This document shows positions 1-7,842 of a DNA stretch of 64,000 nucleotides, piece after piece. The notes under the pieces were generated by a model that did not search any database, was not told the origin of the DNA, and saw only the letters and a program-made list of their open reading frames with translations. The position numbers were made by a program, and so were the translations under genes. The DNA comes from Streptomyces sp. NRRL B-24484 (GTDB taxonomy: Bacteria; Actinomycetota; Actinomycetes; Streptomycetales; Streptomycetaceae), in contig NZ_JOAI01000044.1 of NCBI RefSeq assembly GCF_000717715.1, forward strand, positions 1-64,000. The letters run 5' to 3'. Position 1 is the stretch's first letter, and each line of letters starts with the position of its first letter.

Positions 1-39
1 AGTAGATCGTCGGCAGCGTCAGATGTGTATAAGAGACAG
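1..39. other. Nextera/Tn5 sequencing adapter left at contig end
   Basis: Bases 7-39 match the Illumina Nextera read-1 transposase adapter. They end in the 19-bp Tn5 mosaic end AGATGTGTATAAGAGACAG (21-39), preceded by TCGTCGGCAGCGTC (7-20). The local composition is unlike the GC-rich genome that follows. This is library-preparation sequence that survived trimming, not a mobile element. It truncates the neighbouring hydrolase gene and marks the true genomic start at base 40. The first six bases are unidentified and probably also artefact. Confidence 0.97.
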
Positions 40-133
40 CCCCGTGCCCGAGCGCCAGCAGCACCCGGGGCCGCTCGGCCGCGTACGTCGTCACCCGGGC
101 ATCGCCGACCGGCGTCGGCACCAGCGTCTGCAT
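40..133 (-). CDS. alpha/beta hydrolase family protein (N-terminal fragment, cut by contig end)
   Basis: On the minus strand an ATG at 133 opens a frame of 31 codons that runs into the adapter. The peptide starts MQTLVPTPVGDARVTTYAAE and reaches a hydrophobic strand followed by LGHG. That resembles the first beta strand and the oxyanion-hole HG motif of small dienelactone-hydrolase-like alpha/beta hydrolases. A TAGGCT box at 141-146 lies seven bases before the ATG, so the transcript is probably leaderless, which supports this start. The gene would be transcribed away from the SRAP gene. Only the fragment is visible, so no substrate can be proposed. Confidence 0.6.
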
Positions 134-140
134 GGGCCCG

Positions 141-146
141 AGCCTA
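141..146 (-). promoter_or_regulatory. -10 box of leaderless hydrolase gene
   Basis: TAGGCT on the minus strand lies 7 bases before the ATG at 133, the spacing expected when transcription starts at the start codon. No clear -35 is seen. Confidence 0.45.
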
Positions 147-178
147 GGCCGTGCCGCCCGGCGCGCCCGGCAGCCGGA

Positions 179-928
179 TCAGAACAGTGTGGTGCGGTCG
201 TCCTCGGTGAGCTCGCGGAGGAGTTCGGGGCCGTTGTTGCGGATGCTGCCGACCGCGGCGCCCACCGGGTGCACCCTGAGCGCGCCGGGGGCGGGCGGCA
301 CCAGCAGGCCGCGGAGTGCGTCCGGGTCGTCCGCGCCCGGGTCGAGCCAGGCGTCGAAGGAGCCGGCGTCGAGGAAGAGCGGCATCCGCTCGTGGATCGG
401 GGCGAGCACCGGCTCGGCCTCGGTGGTGACCACGGTGCAGGTGACCCGCCAGGCCTGTGGGTGGTCGGCGGGCAGGGTGCGGTCCCGCCAGAACTCGTAC
501 AGGCCGGCCAGCGCGAGCGGGCCGCCGTCCGCCCGGGAGACGAAGTAGGGCTGGCGCGGGGGCCGGTCGGGCGCGGCCGGGGCGGTCTGCCACTCGTAGT
601 AGCCGTCGACCGGGAGCAGGCAGCGGCGGGAGGCGAAGGGCTGCCGGTAGGCCGGCTTCTCGTGCACGGTGTCGGCCCGGGCGTTGATCATCTTCACCGC
701 GGTCTCCGGCGACCTCGCCCAGGACGGGATCAGGCCCCAGCGCAGCACCCGCAGCTGCCGCACCGGCCGGCCCCCTCCCTTCGGCGGGCGGTCCAGCACC
801 GCGTAGACCGCGGAGGTCGGGGCCACGTTCCAGCTGGGCGCGATCGTCTCGGCCGGGTCCCACTGCTCGACGCCGAACGCCTCGACGATGTCCTCGGGCC
901 TGCTGCTGGAGGCGAAACGACCGCACAT
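179..928 (-). CDS. yedK: SRAP-domain DNA-protein crosslink sensor (YedK/HMCES family)
   Basis: 249-aa SOS-response-associated peptidase family protein. Family members form a thiazolidine crosslink between Cys2 and an abasic site in single-stranded DNA, shielding it from cleavage. The ATG at 928 was chosen over an ATG six codons upstream because it gives MCGRF, placing the catalytic Cys directly after the initiator Met. Other family motifs are present: WNVAPT, LRWGLIPSWA, the NARADT segment, LLPVDGYYEW (active-site Glu) and HERMP near the C-terminus. Length is normal. It diverges from the M50-like gene. In mycobacteria the homologue also sits beside aroA and rsgA. Confidence 0.93.
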   Translation of the reverse strand: MCGRFASSSRPEDIVEAFGVEQWDPAETIAPSWNVAPTSAVYAVLDRPPKGGGRPVRQLRVLRWGLIPSWARSPETAVKMINARADTVHEKPAYRQPFASRRCLLPVDGYYEWQTAPAAPDRPPRQPYFVSRADGGPLALAGLYEFWRDRTLPADHPQAWRVTCTVVTTEAEPVLAPIHERMPLFLDAGSFDAWLDPGADDPDALRGLLVPPAPGALRVHPVGAAVGSIRNNGPELLRELTEDDRTTLF

Positions 929-1003
929 GGGGGCCAAGCCTGCCACGTCGGCCGGGCCGGCCGGGGGCGGTTCCGGCAGCCGGACGGCGCCCGCCGGGGC
1001 GTC

Positions 1004-1031
1004 CCGCGGAGCACCCCGCGGGGCTCCGCGG
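1004..1031. other. GC-rich hairpin in divergent intergenic region
   Basis: CCGCGGAGC (1004-1012) pairs perfectly with GCTCCGCGG (1023-1031), and the loop is itself a CCCCGCGGGG palindrome. It lies between the divergent SRAP and M50-like genes, where a terminator has no obvious job. It may be an operator or simple GC-rich structure. Function unknown. Confidence 0.3.
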
Positions 1032-1143
1032 AGGCGGCTCCGGGAACGGCCGGGGACGAACCGGAGCGAACCGACCGCTACCGCCGCGGCGTCCTGCCGT
1101 GGGAGGCTGCCGGACCGGCGGCACCACGGGAGGCAGGACGAGC

Positions 1144-1854
1144 ATGGAGATCGGGGACGTCTGGCAGCGGGTGGCGGGTGTGCAACCCGAACCGCCGAAC
1201 TGGCTGGTCCTGACCACGGCCGCGCTGGCCCTGCTGGCGATCCTGCCGGCGCCGGTGTGGCGGGTCAGCCGGACGGTGGTGACCATCGCCCACGAGGGCG
1301 GCCACGGCGTGGCGGCCCTGCTCACCCGGCGGCGGCTCTCCGGGATCAGGCTGCACTCCGACACCTCAGGCCTGACCATCTCCTCCGGCCGCCCGACCGG
1401 CCCCGGGATGATCCTCACCGCGGCGGCCGGCTACGTGGCGCCCTCGCTGCTCGGCCTGGGCGGCGCCGCGCTGCTCGCCGACGGCCGGATCACCGCCCTG
1501 CTGTGGATCTCCATCCTGCTGCTGGCCGGGATGCTGGTGATGATCCGCAACGCCTTCGGCCTGCTCGCGGTGGTGCTCACCGGCGCGCTCTTCCTGGTGG
1601 TGTCCTGGTACGGCGGCACCCAGGTGCAGGCCGCCTTCGCCTACCTCGGCGTGTGGTTCCTGCTGCTGGCCGGGGTGCGACCGGTGATCGAGCTGCAGGC
1701 CAAGCGGCGCTCCGGCGGTGCCCCGGACTCCGACGCGGACCAGTTGTCCCGGCTGACCGGGGTGAGCGCGGTGCTGTGGGTGGCGCTGTTCCTGGTGGTG
1801 TCGCTCTCCTGCCTGCTCGGCGGGGCGAGCTGGCTGCTGCACTGGAAGCACTGA
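1144..1854 (+). CDS. M50-like membrane metallopeptidase
   Basis: 236-aa integral membrane protein of the M50B-like (site-2-protease-related) group. A hydrophobic helix covers about residues 21-38. It is followed by HEGGH at 50-54, the HEXXH zinc-binding motif, then several further hydrophobic segments to the C-terminus. The ATG at 1144 was chosen for its GGAGG Shine-Dalgarno about nine bases upstream; an ATG 15 codons earlier lacks one. The family is widespread in actinobacteria, but substrates are unknown. The small size and absence of a visible PDZ domain separate it from classic RseP-type proteases. Confidence 0.82.
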   Translation: MEIGDVWQRVAGVQPEPPNWLVLTTAALALLAILPAPVWRVSRTVVTIAHEGGHGVAALLTRRRLSGIRLHSDTSGLTISSGRPTGPGMILTAAAGYVAPSLLGLGGAALLADGRITALLWISILLLAGMLVMIRNAFGLLAVVLTGALFLVVSWYGGTQVQAAFAYLGVWFLLLAGVRPVIELQAKRRSGGAPDSDADQLSRLTGVSAVLWVALFLVVSLSCLLGGASWLLHWKH

Positions 1855-1866
1855 CCGCCGGGAGGG

Positions 1867-1882
1867 CAGCGGCGCGCCGCTG
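1867..1882. terminator. possible hairpin terminator after M50-like gene
   Basis: CAGCGGCGCGCCGCTG is a perfect 16-bp palindrome 12 bases after the stop of the M50-like gene. It has no U-tract, as is usual in this genome. Weak call. Confidence 0.3.
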
Positions 1883-1972
1883 GCCGCGGGCGGGCACACC
1901 GTCCGCACGGAATCGGCGCAGACCCCCCGTCCGCCATGCGAATGGGCACCGGGCCGTCACGCGGCGGCCCCC

Positions 1973-1978
1973 TAGACT
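1973..1978 (+). promoter_or_regulatory. -10 box of leaderless aroA
   Basis: TAGACT lies six bases before the aroA ATG at 1985, so transcription should start at or next to the start codon. No Shine-Dalgarno is present. Confidence 0.5.
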
Positions 1979-1984
1979 TGGCGC

Positions 1985-3304
1985 ATGACCGATGCCCTGT
2001 GGCCCGCCCCCGTCGCCACCGCAGCCGTGGACGCGACCGTCACCATCCCCGGCTCCAAGTCGGCGACCAACCGCGCGCTGGTGCTGGCCGCGCTCGCCGA
2101 CGGCCCCGGCTGGGTCCGCCGGCCGCTGCGCAGCCGTGACTCCCAGCTGATGGCGGACGGCCTGCGGGCGCTCGGCGTGACGGTCGAGGAGACGGTCAAC
2201 GAGGCCAGCGGCGGCACCGGCGGCGGCGAGGCCTGGCGGGTCATCCCGGCACCGCTGCTGACCGGCCCGGCCCGGGTGGACGTCGGCAACGCCGGCACCG
2301 TCATGCGCTTCCTGCCCCCGCTCGCCGCGCTCGCCGACGGCCCCGTCCACTTCGACGGCGACCCGCGCTGCTACGAGCGCCCGCAGCACGGCGTCATCGA
2401 CGCGCTGCGCGCCCTCGGCGTGCGGATCGACGACGGCGGCCGCGGCGGCTTCCCGCTGACGGTGCACGGCACCGGCGCGGTGGACGGCGGCGCGGTGGAC
2501 GTGGACGCCTCCTCGTCCTCGCAGTTCGTCTCCGCCCTGCTGCTGTCCGGCGCCCGCTACAACAACGGCGTGGAGATCCGGAACACCGGCGGGACGGTCC
2601 CCTCGCTGCCGCACATCCGGATGACGGTCGACATGATCCGCAAGGCCGGAGGCCAGGTGGACGCGCCCGAGGACGGCGGCGAGAAGGACGTCTGGCGGGT
2701 CACCCCCGGTGCGCTGATCGGCCGCGACCTGGTGGTCGAGCCGGACCTCTCGAACGCGGCGCCGTTCTTCGCCGCGGCGATGGTCACCGGCGGCCGGGTC
2801 ACCGTCCGCGACTGGCCGAAGCACACCTACCAGCCGGGCGACCAGCTGCGCGACATCTACACGCAGATGGGCGGCGCCTGCCGGTTCACCGACGAGGGCC
2901 TGGAGTTCACCGGCACCGGCAAGATCCACGGCATCGAGGCCGACCTGCACGACGTCGGCGAGCTGACCCCGGTGATCGCCGCGGTGGCCGCGCTCGCGGA
3001 CTCCGAGTCGCACCTGTACGGCATCGCCCACCTGCGGATGCACGAGACCGACCGGCTGGCCGCGCTCGCCAGGGAGATCAACGACCTGGGCGGCGACGTC
3101 TCGGAGACCGAGGACGGCCTGCGGATCCGGCCGCGTCCGCTGCACGGCGGTGTCTTCCACACCTACGAGGACCACCGGCTGGCGACCGCCGCCGCGGTGA
3201 TCGGCCTCGCGGTGGAGGGCGTCCTGGTGGAGAACGTGGCGACCACCGCCAAGACCCTGCCGGACTTCCCGCAGATGTGGGCCGACCTCCTCGGCCAGGG
3301 CTGA
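1985..3304 (+). CDS. aroA: 3-phosphoshikimate 1-carboxyvinyltransferase (EPSP synthase)
   Basis: 439-aa cytoplasmic enzyme of the shikimate pathway. It transfers enolpyruvyl from PEP to shikimate-3-phosphate on the way to chorismate and the aromatic amino acids. Family motifs are present in order: the PGSKSATNRAL substrate loop near residue 20, GNAGTVMRF near 100, the catalytic region around LHDVGELTPVIAA near 322, the MHETDRLAAL segment, and a C-terminal LPDFPQMWADL. Length is normal. rsgA begins 15 bases downstream, so the two are probably cotranscribed. A -10 box placed for a leaderless message supports the start. Confidence 0.97.
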   Translation: MTDALWPAPVATAAVDATVTIPGSKSATNRALVLAALADGPGWVRRPLRSRDSQLMADGLRALGVTVEETVNEASGGTGGGEAWRVIPAPLLTGPARVDVGNAGTVMRFLPPLAALADGPVHFDGDPRCYERPQHGVIDALRALGVRIDDGGRGGFPLTVHGTGAVDGGAVDVDASSSSQFVSALLLSGARYNNGVEIRNTGGTVPSLPHIRMTVDMIRKAGGQVDAPEDGGEKDVWRVTPGALIGRDLVVEPDLSNAAPFFAAAMVTGGRVTVRDWPKHTYQPGDQLRDIYTQMGGACRFTDEGLEFTGTGKIHGIEADLHDVGELTPVIAAVAALADSESHLYGIAHLRMHETDRLAALAREINDLGGDVSETEDGLRIRPRPLHGGVFHTYEDHRLATAAAVIGLAVEGVLVENVATTAKTLPDFPQMWADLLGQG

Positions 3305-3319
3305 CGGGGGCAGAGCAGC

Positions 3320-4375
3320 ATGCGCCGCTACGGCAAGGACGCCGACGAGGACGACATCCGCAACCGCCCGGCCCGCCGGGGCTCCCGGCCCCGCACCCGG
3401 ATCCGGCCCAAGCACGAGGACGCCGCCGAGGCGATGATCCTCACCGTCGACCGCGGGCGGCTGACCTGCCTGATCGACGCGGGCACGAAGAAGGAGCGCG
3501 AGGTCGTCGCCATGAAGGCCCGCGAGCTGGGCCGCAAGGGCGTCGTGGTCGGCGACACGGTGAGCCTGGTCGGCGACCTGTCCGGGGAGCCGGACACGCT
3601 GGCCCGGATCGTCCGGGTCGCCGAGCGCAGCTCGGTGCTGCGGCGCACCGCGGACGACGACGACCCGTACGAGCGGATCGTCGTCGCCAACGCCGAGCAG
3701 CTGGCCATCGTCACCGCGCTGGCCGACCCGGAGCCGCGGCCGCGGCTGATCGACCGCTGCCTGGTGGCGGCGTACGACGCCGGGATGGAGCCGCTGCTGG
3801 TGCTCACCAAGTCCGACCTGGCGCCGGCCGAGCCGCTGCTGGAGTCGTACGCGCCGCTGGGCATCTCCTACGTGGTGACCCGGCGGGACGAGCTGGAGAC
3901 GACCGGCGCGGAGGCGGTGCGCGAGCACCTGCGCGGGCTGTCGACGGTCTTCATCGGGCACTCCGGCGTCGGCAAGACCACGCTGGTCAACGCGCTGGTG
4001 CCGGAGCGGCAGCGGACGACGGGCCACGTCAACGCGGTGACCGGCCGCGGCCGGCACACCACCGTCTCGGCGCTGGCGCTGCGGCTGCCGCCGCCGCCCG
4101 GGGCCAGGCCGGGCTCGAAGAAGGCGCTCGATCCGGGCTGGGTGATCGACACTCCGGGCTTCCGTTCCTTCGGCCTGTCGCACATCGACCCGTCCCGGGT
4201 CATCCTCGCCTTCCCCGACCTCGAACCGGGCACGGCGGACTGCCCGCGGGCCTGCAGCCACGACGAGCAGGACTGCGCGCTGGACGCCTGGGTGGCGGAC
4301 GGCCACGCCGAGCCCGCCCGGCTGTACTCGCTGCGCCGGCTGCTCGCGAGCCGCGAGACCCGCGAGGGCGACTGA
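3320..4375 (+). CDS. rsgA: ribosome small-subunit-dependent GTPase A
   Basis: 351-aa circularly permuted GTPase that helps late maturation of the 30S subunit. An N-terminal OB-like region is followed by GTPase motifs in permuted order: G4 (TKSDL) near residue 157, then the P-loop GHSGVGKTT near 214, then G3 DTPGF near 278. A C-terminal zinc-binding stretch has the pattern C...C.H....C (DCPRACSHDEQDC). An Arg/Lys-rich N-terminus is typical for rRNA contact. It follows aroA by 15 bases and is likely in the same operon. Confidence 0.95.
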   Translation: MRRYGKDADEDDIRNRPARRGSRPRTRIRPKHEDAAEAMILTVDRGRLTCLIDAGTKKEREVVAMKARELGRKGVVVGDTVSLVGDLSGEPDTLARIVRVAERSSVLRRTADDDDPYERIVVANAEQLAIVTALADPEPRPRLIDRCLVAAYDAGMEPLLVLTKSDLAPAEPLLESYAPLGISYVVTRRDELETTGAEAVREHLRGLSTVFIGHSGVGKTTLVNALVPERQRTTGHVNAVTGRGRHTTVSALALRLPPPPGARPGSKKALDPGWVIDTPGFRSFGLSHIDPSRVILAFPDLEPGTADCPRACSHDEQDCALDAWVADGHAEPARLYSLRRLLASRETREGD

Positions 4376-4397
4376 CCGCCACTGCGGGGACTGTGAC

Positions 4398-4454
4398 CCG
4401 TCCGAGGTGTCGGACGGCCCCCGGCCGGTGATCATAAGAGCGTGGAACACGCTC
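4398..4454 (+). promoter_or_regulatory. two hairpins in the leader of the SMR exporter gene
   Basis: Hairpin 1: CCGTCCGA (4398-4405), loop GGTG, TCGGACGG (4410-4417). Hairpin 2: GAGCGTG (4438-4444), loop GAA, CACGCTC (4448-4454). Both stems are perfect. They lie 36-92 bases before the exporter ATG. The first may terminate rsgA. Because SugE-type exporters are often controlled by guanidine riboswitches, a structured leader is plausible, but the ACGR loops of guanidine-II are absent. Confidence 0.4.
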
Positions 4455-4489
4455 GCATGGACGCTCCGAGGGGCAAGGGGGTCAGCCCG

Positions 4490-4813
4490 ATGGCATGGGC
4501 CATGGTGGTCCTGGCCGGTCTGCTGGAGACCGGTTTCGCGATCAACCTCAAGCTGAGCCACGGCTTCACCCGGCTCTGGCCCACCATCAGCTTCTGCGCG
4601 TTCGCGCTGGGCAGCTTCGGCCTGCTGACGCTCTCCCTCAAGTCGCTGCCGGTCGGTTCGGCGTACGCGGTCTGGACGGGGATCGGCGCGGCCGGCACCG
4701 CGGTGTACGGGATGGTCTTCCTCGAAGAGTCCAGCAGCGTGCTGAAACTGGTGTCGATCACCCTGGTGATCGCCGGTGTGGTGGGCCTCCAGCTGAGCGG
4801 CACCGGCCACTGA
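4490..4813 (+). CDS. sugE: SMR-family small cation exporter (SugE/Gdx-like)
   Basis: 107-aa four-helix membrane protein of the small multidrug resistance family. It starts MAWAMVVLAG and carries the conserved membrane Glu13 (LLETGF), the coupling residue for proton-driven export. The SugE/Gdx subgroup exports guanidinium. The WxGIGAxGT segment is present near residue 62. The ATG at 4490 was chosen because the first helix begins right there and a purine-rich stretch precedes it; a start 16 codons upstream would add a charged tail unusual for the family. Only one subunit gene is present, consistent with a homodimer. Confidence 0.85.
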   Translation: MAWAMVVLAGLLETGFAINLKLSHGFTRLWPTISFCAFALGSFGLLTLSLKSLPVGSAYAVWTGIGAAGTAVYGMVFLEESSSVLKLVSITLVIAGVVGLQLSGTGH

Positions 4814-4873
4814 TCCGCACGCCGGTTCGGGTCCGCTGTGCGAGCCGCGCTGACCTGAGGGGCCCCGGGTCGC

Positions 4874-4879
4874 TAGGGT
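4874..4879 (+). promoter_or_regulatory. -10 box of leaderless hisN
   Basis: TAGGGT ends six bases before the hisN ATG (4886), consistent with a leaderless transcript. No Shine-Dalgarno is seen. Confidence 0.5.
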
Positions 4880-4885
4880 TCGGGC

Positions 4886-5683
4886 ATGGCCGACTACCAC
4901 GACGACCTCCGACTCGCCCACGTCCTCGCCGACTCGGCCGACTCGATCACCCTGGAGCGCTTCAAGGCGCTGGACCTCAAGGTCGAGACCAAGCCCGACC
5001 TCACCCCGGTCAGCGACGCCGACAAGGCGGCGGAGGAGCTGGTCCGCAGCGTGCTGCAGCGGGCCCGCCCGCGCGACGCGGTGATGGGCGAGGAGTACGG
5101 CCTGCAGGGATCGGGCCCGCGCCGCTGGGTGATCGACCCGATCGACGGCACCAAGAACTACGTCCGCGGCGTTCCGGTGTGGGCGACCCTGGTGGCCCTG
5201 CTGGAGGAGGGCATCGACGGCGAGCTGCAGCCGGTGGTGGGCATCGTCTCCGCGCCTGCGCTCAACCGCCGCTGGTGGGCGGCGCGCAACCTCGGCGCGT
5301 ACGCCGGGCGCAGTCTCGCCAAGGCGACCCGGATCCACGTCTCCGAGGTGTCCCGGGTCGAGGACGCCTCCTTCTCGTACTCCTCGCTGACCGGCTGGGA
5401 GGAGCGCGGCCGTCTGGACCCGTTCCTGGACCTCACCCGGGCCTGCTGGCGCACCCGGGCGTACGGCGACTTCTGGTCGTACATGATGGTCGCCGAGGGG
5501 GCCGCCGACATCGCGGCCGAGCCGGAGCTCAGCCTGTGGGACATGGCCGCGCCCTGCATCGTGGTGCAGGAGGCGGGCGGCCGGTTCACCGGCCTGGACG
5601 GGGTGGACGGACCGAACGGCGCCGACGCGGTGGCCACCAACGGACTGCTGCACGCGGAGGCGCTGCGCCGGCTGAGCGTGTGA
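4886..5683 (+). CDS. hisN: histidinol-phosphatase, inositol monophosphatase family
   Basis: 265-aa magnesium-dependent phosphatase related to inositol monophosphatase; in actinobacteria this branch performs the histidinol-phosphate step of histidine synthesis. Metal-binding motifs are present: GEEYG near residue 70 and [14 protein letters not shown] near 84-96, plus a C-terminal [17 protein letters not shown]. Length is normal. The gene stands alone with its own leaderless-type promoter. Its stop codon lies inside the first unit of a 16-bp tandem repeat. The hisN assignment over a generic IMPase rests on length and the KNYVRG form of the motif. Confidence 0.88.
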   Translation: MADYHDDLRLAHVLADSADSITLERFKALDLKVETKPDLTPVSDADKAAEELVRSVLQRARPRDAVMGEEYGLQGSGPRRWVIDPIDGTKNYVRGVPVWATLVALLEEGIDGELQPVVGIVSAPALNRRWWAARNLGAYAGRSLAKATRIHVSEVSRVEDASFSYSSLTGWEERGRLDPFLDLTRACWRTRAYGDFWSYMMVAEGAADIAAEPELSLWDMAAPCIVVQEAGGRFTGLDGVDGPNGADAVATNGLLHAEALRRLSV

Positions 5684-5718
5684 GCTGCTGAGCGTGTGAG
5701 TTGCTGAAGGTGTGAGCG
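5671..5718. repeat. three tandem 16-bp units overlapping the hisN stop
   Basis: Units GCTGAGCGTGTGAGCT (5671-5686), GCTGAGCGTGTGAGTT (5687-5702) and GCTGAAGGTGTGAGCG (5703-5718). The hisN stop TGA (5681-5683) is in unit 1, and TGA recurs at the same place in units 2 and 3. It looks like a recent local duplication of the gene end. Confidence 0.8.
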
Positions 5719-5946
5719 CCCGGGTGTGCGAGCGGCCGGCCCGTCCGGCGGGCGGGCGTGTTTCGGCGGGTGGTCGGCGAGGTTGCCGGCCACCCGCAGC
5801 GCGTTCCACGTGACGCTGAGGGCGCGGCAACTCCCTTGCAACACAAGGCCCCTAGGCTCGTCGGGCCAGCGGCCGGTACCCGGTACCGCGCCTCCGTTCC
5901 CCGTGCGCCCCACCCCGCCGGGCCACTGCCGAGGGGGACTCCCCAC

Positions 5947-7842
5947 GTGCGTACGCTCAGCAGCATCCGCCACCGGCTCGCCCTGCTGCTCGCCCTTCCG
6001 ACCGGCGCCCTGGTCCTCCTCGGCGCGGTCGGCACCGCCGCGCAGGCCGGGCGGTTCGCCGACGCCGGGCGGACCGGCGACCGGGTGGCCCTGGTGGTCG
6101 CCACCCAGGAGTTCGTCCATCAGCTCCAGCGCGAGCGGGGCCTGACCGCGGGCCTGCTCGGCGGCGAGGAGTCCTTCCGGGCCAGGCTCGGCCCGCAGCG
6201 GGAGGCCGCCGACACGGCCCGGCGGGCGCTCGACCGGCAGCTGGCCGCCGATCCGCCCGGCGCGGAGCGGGTGCGCACGGCGCTCGGTGGTCTGAGCACG
6301 CTGGCCGGGCTCCGCGGCCGGGCCGACACCGGCGCCGCCGACCGGGCGGAGGCACTGAGGTTCTACACGGGCGCGGTCACCGCGTTGAACGCGGCCGCCT
6401 TCGCCGACCGGGACACCACCGGCGACCGGCGGCTGGCGGACGCGCTCGCCACGGTCGAGGCCCTGGGCCGGGCCACCGAGGCGGCCGCGCTGGAACGCGG
6501 CACGCTCAGCGGCGTGCTCGCGGCGGGCTCGTTCCGGGGCGGCGACTACCCGGCGTTCGTACGGATCACCGCCGACCGGGGCGCGGCGCTCGCCGACGTG
6601 CCGCGCACCGCCCTGCCGGAACGGACCGCCGCACTGGACGCCGCGCTGCGCAGCCCCGCCGCGGTGGCCGCCGCCGGCATGGAGCAGCAGGCCCTGGACG
6701 GCTGGGCGGCGACCCGGCTGCCGGTCCGCGCGGACGCCTGGTGGCAGGCGGCGACGGAGCTGGTCGACGGCCTGTACGCGGTGCAGTCCCAGGCCGCCGC
6801 CGACAGCTCGGCACGGGCCGCGGCGCTGCGTTCGGAGGCGCTGCGGGCCCTGCTGGTGGACGCCGGGCTGGCGCTCGCCGCGGCCGCCGGCGCCGTCCTG
6901 CTCGGGCTGCTCGCGACCCGGTCGATCACCCGGCCGGTGGCGGCGCTCGCCGCGGAGGCCGAGGAGCTGGCCGGGCGGGTGCTGCCGGAGGCCGTGGAGC
7001 GGGCCCGGGCGGGCGGCGGGGCGGCCTCGCCGGGCCGGGCCGCGGCGGCGGGCACCGTGGAGCTGGAAGTGCTGGGTGCGGCGCTGGACCGGGTCGCGGC
7101 GACGGCCGTCCGGCTGGCCGTCGAGCAGTCGGTGCTCCGCCGCAACACCGCGCAGTCGCTGGCCGGCCTGGGCCGGCGCAACCAGTCGCTGGTGATGCGC
7201 CAGCTGGGCCTGCTGTCGGCCCTGGAGCGGAGCGAGCACGACCCGGCGGCGCTGGCGAACCTGTTCGAGCTGGACCACCTGGCGACCCGGATGCGCCGCA
7301 ACGCGGAGAGCCTGCTGGTGCTGGTCGGCGAGGCGAGTCCGCGCCACTGGCCGCAGCCGGTGGCCCTGGGCGACGTGGTCCGCTCGGCGCTGGGCGAGGT
7401 GGAGGACTACCGCCGGGTCGTGCTGCGCCGGGTGGACGGGGTGCTGGTCGACGGCGGTGCGGTCGCGGAGGTGGCGCACCTGCTGGCCGAGCTGATCGAG
7501 AACGCCCTGACCGCCTCGCCGCCGGACACCGACGTGGAGGTGTTCGCCCGGCCGGGCGTGGACGGCTGCCTGGTCGCGGTGACGGACCACGGGCCGGGCC
7601 TGGACGAGTCGGCGCTGGACCGGGCGAACGCCCGGCTGGCCGGCCGGGAGAGCTTCCTGGTGGACGGCGGCGGGCAGCTCGGCCTCTACGTGGTGGGCCG
7701 GCTGGCGGAGCGCCTGGGTGCGGTGGTGCGGCTCTCCCCGGCGCCGGTGCACGGGGTGACGGCGACGGTGGCGCTGCCTGCGGCGCTGCTGGCGGACGGT
7801 GCGCGGCAGGTGCCGGCGGCGGCGGTCGGGGTGGCGGGATGA
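5947..7842 (+). CDS. nitrate/nitrite-sensing-domain sensor histidine kinase (conservon A type)
   Basis: 631-aa membrane sensor kinase. The GTG at 5947 has a GAGGGGGA Shine-Dalgarno and is followed at once by a first membrane helix. A long extracytoplasmic NIT-like region (about residues 40-300, with RERGLTAGLL) precedes a second helix near 310-330 and a HAMP-like stretch (RSITRPVAALAAEAEELA). The kinase core has LDHLATRMRRNAESL and HATPase_c motifs LIENALTASPP and DHGPGLDESAL, then GLYVVGRLAERLG. In streptomycetes such kinases head conservons (CvnA-B-C-D). Here it overlaps a DUF742 gene by 4 bp, but no Roadblock (B) or GTPase (D) gene follows. Confidence 0.88.
   Translation: MRTLSSIRHRLALLLALPTGALVLLGAVGTAAQAGRFADAGRTGDRVALVVATQEFVHQLQRERGLTAGLLGGEESFRARLGPQREAADTARRALDRQLAADPPGAERVRTALGGLSTLAGLRGRADTGAADRAEALRFYTGAVTALNAAAFADRDTTGDRRLADALATVEALGRATEAAALERGTLSGVLAAGSFRGGDYPAFVRITADRGAALADVPRTALPERTAALDAALRSPAAVAAAGMEQQALDGWAATRLPVRADAWWQAATELVDGLYAVQSQAAADSSARAAALRSEALRALLVDAGLALAAAAGAVLLGLLATRSITRPVAALAAEAEELAGRVLPEAVERARAGGGAASPGRAAAAGTVELEVLGAALDRVAATAVRLAVEQSVLRRNTAQSLAGLGRRNQSLVMRQLGLLSALERSEHDPAALANLFELDHLATRMRRNAESLLVLVGEASPRHWPQPVALGDVVRSALGEVEDYRRVVLRRVDGVLVDGGAVAEVAHLLAELIENALTASPPDTDVEVFARPGVDGCLVAVTDHGPGLDESALDRANARLAGRESFLVDGGGQLGLYVVGRLAERLGAVVRLSPAPVHGVTATVALPAALLADGARQVPAAAVGVAG

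Noticed and set aside
21..39. Tn5 mosaic end as a transposon terminus
   Set aside because: The flanking 14 bases are the Illumina adapter, so it is a library artefact and not a genomic transposon.
4376..4489. Guanidine riboswitch upstream of the SMR exporter
   Set aside because: Hairpins exist but no ACGR loops and no guanidine-III sequence could be recognised; kept only as an unexplained leader.
5806..5819. GTTCCACGTGACGC as a parS (ParB) site
   Set aside because: Three mismatches to GTTTCACGTGAAAC, including one arm end; real streptomycete parS sites are closer matches.
1577..5830. 1417-codon open frame on the minus strand
   Set aside because: It is the antisense shadow of aroA, rsgA, sugE and hisN; in high-GC DNA the complementary frames stay open. 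Composition is His/Arg/Gln/Gly-rich with no domain.
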